Positions 49,843-57,966 of a DNA stretch of 64,000 bases are shown one piece after another. The notes under the pieces are model-generated. The model made no database searches. It saw nothing but the letters and a program-made list of their open reading frames with translations, and was not told where the DNA came from. The translations under genes were made by a program, and so were the position numbers. This DNA is from CAYPAV01 sp964408805 (GTDB lineage Bacteria; Pseudomonadota; Alphaproteobacteria; UBA8366), in the NCBI GenBank assembly GCA_964408805.1, contig CAYPAV010000007.1, forward strand, positions 124,001 to 188,000. Direction: 5' to 3'. The stretch's first letter is position 1; every line of letters starts with the position of its first letter.

Positions 49843-50988
49843 TTACTCCGTTCCGAAAATGTCGTCGTTGTCTTGTCCAAGAGCGGGCGGCGAGCGCCGA
49901 TAGGGCGGTCGTTCGCCGTCGAAGGTGAGGGGGAGGCCGGTCAGTCTCATGTCCGGCCGGTCGGGGTCCTGCTGGATCAGCCCGAGGGCCTCCGTCTGGG
50001 CGTGAGACATGACCTCGCCGACATCCTGGATCGGTGCGTTCGGGATGCCACCTTCATCCAGTTTTTCCTGCCAATGTGCACGGGGTTCGCGGCTCATCAC
50101 GCCGGTGATTTCGGCATTGATCGCGGCGCGGTTCTCGACCCGGTCGGGATTGCTGAGGAAACGTGGGTCGTCGGCCCATTCCGGGTGCCCCAAGACTCCG
50201 CAAAGCCGCTTGAAGAGCCCCTCGCTCGCGGCCGCCACGATGAGATGGCCGTCGGCGCATTGATAGGCCTGATAAGGCACGATGGCGGCCATGCCGGAGC
50301 CCGCCGGTTGCGGAACGTCGCCGGTGCAATCGTAGGCCGCGCCGTGATAGGTCATCCAGGCAAGTGCTGTTTCGTATAGCGAGGCATCGATCCGGCAGCC
50401 CTTGCCCGTGTCGTCGCGGGCTTTCAGCGCGCCGAGGATGCCGATCGCGGTCCACATGCCGGTCCCCATATCGATGATCGACGTGCCGACCCGGACCGGC
50501 GGGCGGTCTCCGCCCTCGCCGGTGACACTCATCAACCCGCCGAAGGCTTGCATCAAGGGGTCGTATCCACGGCGATTCGCGAAGGGTCCAGTCGCGCCGA
50601 AAGCACCAATATTACAATAAATTAAGCTCTTATTTTCACTCATCAGATGACCTGGCGACAGGCCGAGATCCTCGACCAGCCCGGGCCGGAGGTTCTGGAG
50701 CACGACATCGCCCGTCTCAATGATGACCTTTCGCAGTCGCGCAAGTTCCTTGTCACTCTTGAAGTCGACGGTGACGGCGCGTTTGTCTCGGTTGAGCGCC
50801 TGGAAATAGGCCGCGGCACCATGCCAAAACGGCGGCCCCCAATGGCGCGCGTCGTCACCGGCCTCGGGACGTTCGACCTTGATCACCTCCGCGCCCATCT
50901 GGGCAAGGATCCAGGCCCCATAGGGGCCGGCGACGCTGCTACCGATTTCGAAGACGCGAACACCGTCGAGAGGAAATTTCTCAGCCAC
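49843..50988 (-). CDS. CaiB/BaiF-family CoA transferase
   Basis: 381 residues from GTG 50988 (a TTG at 51030 is weaker). It starts AEKFPLDGVRVFEIGSSVAGPYGAWILAQMGAEVIKVERPEAGDD. The RKAVTVDF-like block and the catalytic Asp (GTSIIDMGTGM) are present, and the C-terminal domain with AINAEITGVMS follows. Formyl-, succinyl- or acyl-CoA dependent transfer cannot be distinguished. It is immediately followed by an enoyl-CoA hydratase and preceded by the adenylate cyclase gene. Confidence 0.9.
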   Translation of the reverse strand: MAEKFPLDGVRVFEIGSSVAGPYGAWILAQMGAEVIKVERPEAGDDARHWGPPFWHGAAAYFQALNRDKRAVTVDFKSDKELARLRKVIIETGDVVLQNLRPGLVEDLGLSPGHLMSENKSLIYCNIGAFGATGPFANRRGYDPLMQAFGGLMSVTGEGGDRPPVRVGTSIIDMGTGMWTAIGILGALKARDDTGKGCRIDASLYETALAWMTYHGAAYDCTGDVPQPAGSGMAAIVPYQAYQCADGHLIVAAASEGLFKRLCGVLGHPEWADDPRFLSNPDRVENRAAINAEITGVMSREPRAHWQEKLDEGGIPNAPIQDVGEVMSHAQTEALGLIQQDPDRPDMRLTGLPLTFDGERPPYRRSPPALGQDNDDIFGTE

Positions 50989-51095
50989 GAAGCAACCTAA
51001 TTTTCCAATGATCGAGAGGCGGTTAGGCAATTAGTTGCCCGCCGGCCCAGGTCAACGTCAAATGGGTAATTCGATCGAAGTGTGTTGTCGGCGAC

Positions 51096-53741
51096 TTACT
51101 TGCTGGTCGCCACGAAAACGCCGTCCCAATCGGGATCCGGCGGGTCCTCGATATACTGTTCGATCCGTTCGTCGTAGAGATCGTAAAGCACTTCCGGCGC
51201 GCCCGCGAGCGGACGACATTTCTTGACCAGTTCACCCGCTTCCTCGAAGTTCTGGCTTCGATAGGCAGCCAGCATCTTGTTGTGGGTCTCAAGGAGAGTC
51301 AGGTATTCGGGCGAACTCCGCATCTCGCCGTCACCGAGCAGACCGAAGATCGTGACGGCCTCGGTCTTGCCCTTGACCGCAATCTGGTCGAGCTCGATGA
51401 CCGCGAATTTTTCCCCGACCTGGTCGTGGGTGATCTCGCCGATGACCGTGCCGACGCCGTAGTTCTTCGATTGTCCCTCAAGGCGCGCCGCGAGGTTCAC
51501 CGCATCGCCGAGGACCGAATAGTCGAATCTCTGCTCGGACCCCATATTGCCGACGACGCAATCGCCGGTGTTGATGCCGATGCCAACGTTGAGGGGCAGG
51601 AACTCGGTACCTTCTTCCTCGGCTTCCTTCTCCCGTTCGGCGTTCAACTCGATCAAGGATTCGAACATGGCGAGGGACGATTCGCAGGCGTGCAATGAAT
51701 GGTCCTTGTCGTCCAAGGGCGCATTCCAAAACGCCATGATGCAATCGCCCATATACTTATCGATGGTACCCTCGCGCTCGAGAATCTCGCCGGTGAGCGG
51801 GGTCAGCAGACGGTTGATCAGCACCGTCAGGCCCTGCGGATTGGCCTTGAATTGTTCCGAGATCGTCGTGAATCCGCGAACGTCGCAGAACAGGAACGTC
51901 ATCTCCTTGGTTTCACCACCGAGCGTCAACTGGTCTGGATTCTCCGCCAACTGTTCCACGAGTGCCGGCGACAGGTACTGCCCGAAGGCACCGCGCACCT
52001 GGCGCTTTTCGGCCGCTTCTCGGGCGTAGTTCGCGAAGGTGAGCACGGAATAGACGGCGATCGTCACCGCACCCGGATAAGTGACGTCGATCAGCATCTG
52101 ATATTCAATATAGAGATACCAGGTGACGGCCGCCATCACGCCGCCCGCCGCGACGACGCCGACCAGGGTCAGCAATGGGCCGAGCCGCGGTATCAAGACC
52201 ATCATGGCGATGCCGGAGAGGATGGTCAGCGCGATCTCGACCGAATTCATGATGTTCGGATAGCGCAGGAAGAAACTGCGGAACGGTGTTTCCGATTTCT
52301 GTGCCGAGACCGCCGCCTTGATCTGAGCCTGGACCGGGCCAGCGATATTCTTGTGCTCGGCCGCGGCCGCCCGATATTCCGTAATCAAGGCGGGTGTCGG
52401 CTTTTTCTTCGCTCTTTGCAGCGCGATAATTTTGCGCTTCACACCATTTAATTTAGCCTCGGCCGCACCAACCTTCTTGCGAACCTCGACGGGGATGGCC
52501 TCGATCGTCGCCTTTTGCGTGGCGGCAATGACCTTATTGTAGGCTCCCTGAGCGGCAAAGATGTTCTCGAGGATGTTGGCGTGTATCTCGACCCCGGGCA
52601 GGCGCCCGTAGATCGGCGTGTTTCTGATGTCCTTCAGCCCCACCGCGGAAGTGCCGACGACGAGCAATTTGCCCTTCAGTTTGCCCTTCGAGACCTTGCC
52701 CTGGATGATGTCCGAGGCCGAGATATAAAGCCGGCCTTCGTTTTCCTCCGAATCGAACTTGTCCGGTTTGGCGAAATGCACCCAGATTCGGCCGTGATTA
52801 TCGGTCGGAATCTCGAACTTTTGGCGGCCCTGCAGCACGACGGAAACCAAGCCCGCCTGATTGGTCTTGGTCGCGATGGTGCGGGCTCCGAAGGCCACGC
52901 GCAGCATTTCCAGCGATAGCGAGGGATAGACCTTCTTGCCGATCGAATAGACCATCGGTACCCGCCGCACGACACCGTCATACTCGTCAGCAACCGAGAA
53001 CAGCCCATGACCCTTCGCGGCTTTTTCCAACTGGGGCACGTTTCCCAAGCGAGTTTTGTATTGTAGGAGCCAAGTCTTCGGATGCGGGCCGATGAACGCC
53101 ATGACCGGTGTTCTGGTGCTCGGCGCGACCTTGCCGGCCGGCAGGTCGATGGGCCTGCCCACCTGTCCCACGACGACGCGGGTTCGGCGCATCACCTCGG
53201 CCATGACGGCCTCGTTCGAGCGCATACCCTTTAATGCCGATTTCGTGGTTGGATCGAGAAAATCGATCCGATCCGCAACCAAAGCGGGCGACATTCTGTC
53301 CGGTTCGGCGAAGACAATATCAAACCCGACCACCGCGGCGCCGAACTTCGCCGACTGGTCGAGCATTTTCGCGATGGTTGACCGCGGCCAAGGCCATTGG
53401 CCGATTTCGGACAAGCTCTTCTCGTCGATGTCGATGATGCCGACCGGATACTGCGTCGCCGGCCGTGGCGACATCCGCTGATAGAGATCGAAGGTCTTTA
53501 CACGAAGCGCCGAGATCAGCACCGGGTCGAAGGCCCGGACGAGCGTGGCGGCGGCGAGTATGATGATACAAAGGAGAGTGGCCAAGCTGACCCGCCACCA
53601 TTTCGGGCCGGATTTCTTGCCGCCGCCTTCTTCCTCCTGGTCATCCTCGGGCGCGGCTGCACCGTTCCGCTTCCACGGAAGCAGCGTTTGGAATCGCGAC
53701 CATGCGCCAATGTCTTCGCCAATCGCCGCGGCTTCCGCCAT
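51096..53741 (-). CDS. CHASE2-adenylate cyclase (class III)
   Basis: 881 residues from ATG 53741. One TM at about 51-70, a periplasmic CHASE2 domain (about 71-395; VGIIDIDEKSLSEIGQWPWPR near 100), a basic helical region (about 400-498), three TMs (about 500-575), and a class III cyclase domain (about 612-790). Metal Asp residues: FCDVRGF (D620) and YMGDCIMAFW (D666). The VLGDAVNLAARL segment carries the adenine-type Asp. An extracytoplasmic signal probably drives cAMP synthesis. The C terminus extends beyond the cyclase by about 100 residues. Confidence 0.9.
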   Translation of the reverse strand: MAEAAAIGEDIGAWSRFQTLLPWKRNGAAAPEDDQEEEGGGKKSGPKWWRVSLATLLCIIILAAATLVRAFDPVLISALRVKTFDLYQRMSPRPATQYPVGIIDIDEKSLSEIGQWPWPRSTIAKMLDQSAKFGAAVVGFDIVFAEPDRMSPALVADRIDFLDPTTKSALKGMRSNEAVMAEVMRRTRVVVGQVGRPIDLPAGKVAPSTRTPVMAFIGPHPKTWLLQYKTRLGNVPQLEKAAKGHGLFSVADEYDGVVRRVPMVYSIGKKVYPSLSLEMLRVAFGARTIATKTNQAGLVSVVLQGRQKFEIPTDNHGRIWVHFAKPDKFDSEENEGRLYISASDIIQGKVSKGKLKGKLLVVGTSAVGLKDIRNTPIYGRLPGVEIHANILENIFAAQGAYNKVIAATQKATIEAIPVEVRKKVGAAEAKLNGVKRKIIALQRAKKKPTPALITEYRAAAAEHKNIAGPVQAQIKAAVSAQKSETPFRSFFLRYPNIMNSVEIALTILSGIAMMVLIPRLGPLLTLVGVVAAGGVMAAVTWYLYIEYQMLIDVTYPGAVTIAVYSVLTFANYAREAAEKRQVRGAFGQYLSPALVEQLAENPDQLTLGGETKEMTFLFCDVRGFTTISEQFKANPQGLTVLINRLLTPLTGEILEREGTIDKYMGDCIMAFWNAPLDDKDHSLHACESSLAMFESLIELNAEREKEAEEEGTEFLPLNVGIGINTGDCVVGNMGSEQRFDYSVLGDAVNLAARLEGQSKNYGVGTVIGEITHDQVGEKFAVIELDQIAVKGKTEAVTIFGLLGDGEMRSSPEYLTLLETHNKMLAAYRSQNFEEAGELVKKCRPLAGAPEVLYDLYDERIEQYIEDPPDPDWDGVFVATSK

Positions 53742-53864
53742 TGTCAAGTTCTCCGCCGTGGTGGGGATACCGATCCGATACGGCGCGGACCCCCTCTAAA
53801 GCCCCCAATATGATCCGCTGGAACCTGGTCTCGCGTCAAGCGTTCTTGCGACGCGCCAAGGGTG

Positions 53865-54185
53865 TTATTGGCCGTTGCCGCCGGCCGCGGGTACGATCGC
53901 GCGGTTCAGTTCCTCGGCTTCGGCCTCGAGCGAGTCTTCCTGGTTGATCGCCATCAGTTCCTGGGTGGCGAATGCGCGAATTTGACGACCGCGAACCCGG
54001 CGCCACCCAGTACGGCGACGGCGCCGATCACAAGGAAGGCCCTTCGCAGCGTCCCGCGGAGGCCTCGACCACGAGTCGACACTCCGTCGGAAAGCCCGAC
54101 GGCTTCAATGGAGAGGCCGACCTCGTCCAAGGCGTCCTCCAACTCACGCAACGGTTTTTTTTAGGTACGGACTAACCATTGGCAT
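53865..54185 (-). pseudogene. Small single-membrane-segment protein, probably frameshifted
   Basis: The reverse strand has ATG 54185 (GGAAGCGGA upstream) starting MPMVSPYLKK, then an A8 tract (54155-54162 on plus as T8). In the frame without one A the protein continues PLRELEDALDEVGLSIEAVGL, with a membrane segment AFLVIGAVAVLGGAGFAVV, and would stop with SPPRN. A third frame after about 53970 carries a well-coded acidic tail, FATQELMAINQEDSLEAEAEELN, to TAA 53865. Two indels in one short gene suggest decay or poor assembly. A TTG at 54151 could start an intact 65-residue version. Confidence 0.55.
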
Positions 54186-54464
54186 TCCGCTTCCGTTCGG
54201 CGTGCCGATCATGACACGCCGTCACTCGTTGCAACCGTTTAACACGCCGAAGCACCATTGTGGTATGCAATTATATGTCGATCCATCCCTCCGGACATGA
54301 AAATGAAAAATTCTCGAGGATACGTTAATATTTCACGTTTAACTCTTGAATAACGATCAAGTAATACTTTGCAAATCTTGGGATTCACTTTCGAGTGGCC
54401 CCATGCTAGAATAATCCCTTGATTCTGGGCGAGTTTGCCCTGGGAAACCGTGTCGAGGCGTTTG

Positions 54465-56169
54465 GTGAGAATCCTGCGCGCCATTTTTGTTGCTTGTTTG
54501 CTGGGCTTTTCGCTTGGCGGCTGTAGCTCGATGACCGACATCTTCGCGCTGTTCGGTGGTGATGGTGTAACCGAACGGGCGGGGCTGCCGAGCTACCAGG
54601 TCGGCGATTCCTATTCCTTCGGCAGTCCCGCCGTCACCTGGCGGGTCGTGGCGATCGATTCCGAGCGGGTGACATGGCGGAGCGACCGCGGCGACGAGCA
54701 GGTAACCGGTCGCAACCCTCTCCTCCCCGCGCTGGAATGGCGCAGCGACCGTCTCGGCCAGGGACGGCGTCTGATCAGTGATCGGACCGGCAGCCTGTTT
54801 CCGCTGAAGGTCGGCGCCAGAACGACCTTCAAGGCCGCGGTTACCACCGACAAACCGCCCTATGGCTGGAGTTTCGAATGGCAATGCGGAGTTCTCGATC
54901 GCCAGCAGGTGACGGGGCCGACCGGCGTGCTCGATACCTATAAGATCGGCTGCGGGCGGGACACGATGGAGGAAATGGTATTTTTCTACGCACCCTCGAT
55001 CGGTCATTACGTCTCGAAGACGAGCCGATCGGGCGGAGCGGCCGTGGTCCGTCATTTGATGGCCTATGAGCGCCGGAACGCCGAGAACGAGTTGGTTCGG
55101 GTTAGTTTCGCGAATATGCCCGGCCCCGGCACACCCGAGATGGCGGCACCGGTTCGACAGGCGGCCGCGACGGAGGCGCCGCAACCCGTCGCCGAGGCAC
55201 CGCGCCGGGCGGCGATTGTCGAAATCACCATGCTCGAACCGGCGGCGGGCGAGGGCGAGGCACGGCGGCCCCTGTCGGCATTGGAACAGCGCGCGAAACA
55301 GTTATTGGGGCAACGGAAGACGCGTGCGGAACCGGTCTTGAAATTGCGGAGCGATTCTGCCGAACCTTTCCTTCTGGCCCCGGAACCGGTGGCCCCCACC
55401 GTCGAGAAAGCAAATACGAAAGGGCCGCCGCCGGCCGCTCAGCTCGCAATGAAACAATGCTCAGCTCGCAATGAAACAATATCGGCTGGTCAAACCGGCG
55501 CCGCTGCCGAAATTTCCGCCGCATCCGAAGCTCAATCCTTGGCGGAGGTTGGAGAAGAGCGACGTCGCCCGATCAACGCCGCCGCGGCAGCCCGTGTTCT
55601 CCTCGGTCGCGGAGATCCCGCTGGCCAATAACGCCCCGGCGAAAACGGATCCCTTCACGGTGATTAAGAAGGCGCATGCCGCGCCGGCACGCGGAAACGA
55701 GGTCATTCGACGCGCTCGGGAGAAGGTGCTCCGGACGCCTGGATTGGGTGACGAAGCGATGCTTTCGGCGGTGGCGTCGAAGTCTTCGGTCCCTGCGCGG
55801 CCGCGTGCGGCTAAACAACCAGCGAAAATCACGAGTCAACGATCGAAATCCGCCACCGGTGCCGGCCGCCTGGCCCTTCGCGACACCGCATCGGCGGTCG
55901 GGCGGGCATCGGAAGAGACCCGATTTCATGGCGCGCACCTCGGCACTTTCCTCGATCCTCGAAAGGCGCTTCGCGGTTGGCGTTACATCTATCGGGCGCA
56001 CAGGGATCTGCTGCGGGGCCTGAAGCCGAGGATCCGCCGGGCCGATCTCGGCGTGAACGGCATGCGCTATCGGCTCCGCGTTATTCCCTTCGTCAATGCG
56101 GATGCCGCGGCGGCGCTCTGCGCGAAATTGGCGGCGCGCGGGAAATTCTGCCGTCCGAGTTTCGAATAA
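54465..56169 (+). pseudogene. Lipoprotein with C-terminal SPOR domain, split by a 22-bp tandem duplication
   Basis: GTG 54465 (GAGG six bases upstream) gives RILRAIFVACLLGFSLGGC, a lipobox signal with Cys at about 20. A beta-rich region follows, with Pro/Ala-rich linkers. At 55437-55480 a 22-bp sequence is directly repeated. The original frame then ends at 55631. If one copy is removed, AAQLAMKQ joins YRLVKPAPLP and the frame continues to 56169, where it ends with a SPOR-like domain (FHGAHLGTFLDPRKALRGW, YRLRVIPFVNADAAAALCAKL). About 560 residues if intact. SPOR domains bind denuded peptidoglycan at division sites. Confidence 0.85.
55437..55480. repeat. Perfect 22-bp tandem duplication
   Basis: GCTCAGCTCGCAATGAAACAAT in 55437-55458 is repeated without change in 55459-55480 (22 bases each, not a multiple of three). 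It creates the frameshift in the SPOR lipoprotein gene. Confidence 0.95.
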
Positions 56170-56175
56170 TCTGGA

Positions 56176-56874
56176 TTATTGCTGGCGCGGTGCCGGTGCC
56201 ATCAGCAAGGCCGGGACTTCTTGCTGGGCCGCTTTGGGCTTTGTCGCGGTCGGCGGGGTGATCACGCCCGCCGACGCCGCGACCGGCGGGTTTGGCGGTG
56301 TCGTGACGGTTTTTGCCGGCAGCGGGGGCGCCACGGCCTGGCTGGCTGCCGGACGCGCCGGTTTCGCATGCAGCGATTGTGCGCCGGATGCCTTGGGCGC
56401 CAGCTTTTCGGGGCGCATCATTTCCTCGATCGGTAGCGGAATGCCGAGATTCTCCAGCACGCCTTCCTTGACCAAGAGCCAGCCGGCGATCACCAGGACG
56501 CCGAGGATGAAGCTCAATGTCATTCCGAACGTGGTGAAGATTATTCGGCTGATCCGCCGCTGCCGGCTCAGAAAACTGACTTCGGCGCCCAGGCGGTCGA
56601 GTTTAGCGACGATATCGGAGGAACTGCCGTTCATGTCCGCCTGCAAACGAACCAAGGCGGAGGAGAGATCCGCCCGGAGCGCCGAATGCGCCTGTTGGGT
56701 ACCCTTCGATTCGGACGCGATGACCCGGAGCGCCGCCTTGACCTGGGATTCGACATTGGCGAGATGCGCGCGGATTTCCTCGCGCGACAAGTCTCCCGCC
56801 GGACGTCCTTGAGGACGCGCCTGCTGCTGGGGGCGCGGCTGCTGTGGTCTGACTTGGGCAGGTTGTTCGCTCAT
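56176..56874 (-). CDS. Membrane-anchored coiled-coil, Pro-rich protein
   Basis: 232 residues. A Pro/Gln-rich N terminus (about 1-27), a helical region (about 28-105, SREEIRAHLANVESQVKAAL), one TM (about 112-136, IIFTTFGMTLSFILGVLVIAG), then a Pro/Ala-rich tail ending MAPAPRQQ. I do not recognise a family; its topology (short cytoplasmic coil, one TM, long flexible periplasmic tail) suggests an envelope scaffold. It is convergent with the SPOR-domain gene, with a 6-bp gap. Confidence 0.75.
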   Translation of the reverse strand: MSEQPAQVRPQQPRPQQQARPQGRPAGDLSREEIRAHLANVESQVKAALRVIASESKGTQQAHSALRADLSSALVRLQADMNGSSSDIVAKLDRLGAEVSFLSRQRRISRIIFTTFGMTLSFILGVLVIAGWLLVKEGVLENLGIPLPIEEMMRPEKLAPKASGAQSLHAKPARPAASQAVAPPLPAKTVTTPPNPPVAASAGVITPPTATKPKAAQQEVPALLMAPAPRQQ

Positions 56875-57141
56875 CGCTGAGGTCGGTCCCGAGCCGGCGA
56901 AGTGTTATTAAGCATAAGACTAATCAACACTCATAAACGAAATCAAGGTGATTTGTCGAGTAAATGTTTAGAAAACAATACTACAATATTTAATGAATTT
57001 TGATTTAAGTAAACAAAAGTAATAAAATACGCTATATGTTCACTATTATTACTGGGAGTCACACCATATCTAGTATTTACTTGATTTGGGGATCGATTTG
57101 GCGATTATCCGTTTTCTGTCGATGGGGCGAGGCTTGAGGGG
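56875..57141. other. AT-rich intergenic region, no gene found
   Basis: About 265 bp, strikingly AT-rich compared with flanking coding DNA, with runs such as AATATTTAATGAATTTTG around 56985-57002. It may contain the divergent promoters of the two flanking genes. A weak TTGATT (57081-57086) / ATTATC (57104-57109) pair with 17-bp spacing points to the gene at 57142. Confidence 0.4.
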
Positions 57142-57966
57142 ATGATGAAAGGCTTGTGGAGCCTGTTGGTCTGGGGCGCGGCAGTCTATCTCTGCCTTGC
57201 GGTCGTCTTGTTTTTCTTGCAACGCCGCATGCTCTATTTCCCCGATCAGACCGTGCCGGTGGCGTCGGATTACGGTCTTCCAGGGGTCGAGGCGGTTGAG
57301 TTGCGGACCGCGGATGGTTTGCGGCTGCACGCCTGGTGGCGGCCGCCCCGAACGCCCGAGCAATTCGTCTTGGCGTATTTCCACGGGAACGCCGGGCATA
57401 TCGGCTATCGGGCGGATAAGATCCGGCCCTTTATCGACGCGGGGTATGGGGTGCTGCTGGTCTCGTATCGCTATAACGCGGGTGCCGGAGGCTCGCCCAG
57501 CGAGCCGGGGCTCTACGAGGACGGCAGGGCCGCGTTCCGCTTTCTCCAATCGCGGGGAATCGGGGCGGATCGTGTCGTTACCTACGGTGAATCGCTCGGC
57601 TCCGCGGTTGCCGTGACATTGGCGGTCGAACACCGTGTCGCCGGGGTCGCCCTCGAGGCGCCCTACACCAGCATCGCCGAAGTGGCGCAAAGCCACTACT
57701 GGTACTTTCCCGCAAAATGGATGCTGTGGGACAAATTCGACATCCGCGAAAAAATCGCGCGGATCGATGCCCCTTTATTGATCGTACACGGCGAGCGAGA
57801 CCGCATTATTCCCGCCCAGTTCGGCCATGCGCTCTTCGCGCGCGCGGTCGAGCCGAAGACGGCGCAGTTCCTGCCCCGGGCGGGGCACAACGATCTCTAT
57901 GAATACGGGGCGGCCGAGCGCGTTTTGGCCTTTATCGGCCGTCTTTCCGCGCCGCCCCGCCGATAA
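57142..57966 (+). CDS. Alpha/beta hydrolase (BEM46/ABHD13-like), membrane-anchored
   Basis: 274 residues. An N-terminal TM helix (about 5-27, LLVWGAAVYLCLAVVLFFLQ) precedes RRMLYFPDQ, a hallmark of BEM46-like hydrolases. HGNAGHIGYRADKI is the oxyanion region, GESLGS holds the nucleophile Ser, LIVHGERDRIIP the Asp, and AGHNDLYEYG the His. Family members are membrane-bound serine hydrolases of unclear substrate. ATG 57145 is an alternative start. The 3' end overlaps the convergent MobA-like gene by 35 bp. Confidence 0.88.
   Translation: MMKGLWSLLVWGAAVYLCLAVVLFFLQRRMLYFPDQTVPVASDYGLPGVEAVELRTADGLRLHAWWRPPRTPEQFVLAYFHGNAGHIGYRADKIRPFIDAGYGVLLVSYRYNAGAGGSPSEPGLYEDGRAAFRFLQSRGIGADRVVTYGESLGSAVAVTLAVEHRVAGVALEAPYTSIAEVAQSHYWYFPAKWMLWDKFDIREKIARIDAPLLIVHGERDRIIPAQFGHALFARAVEPKTAQFLPRAGHNDLYEYGAAERVLAFIGRLSAPPRR

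Noticed and set aside
54239..54541. 100-codon reverse frame opposite the lipoprotein start
   Set aside because: It runs through an AT-rich non-coding gap into the lipoprotein signal region, without a ribosome site or codon bias.
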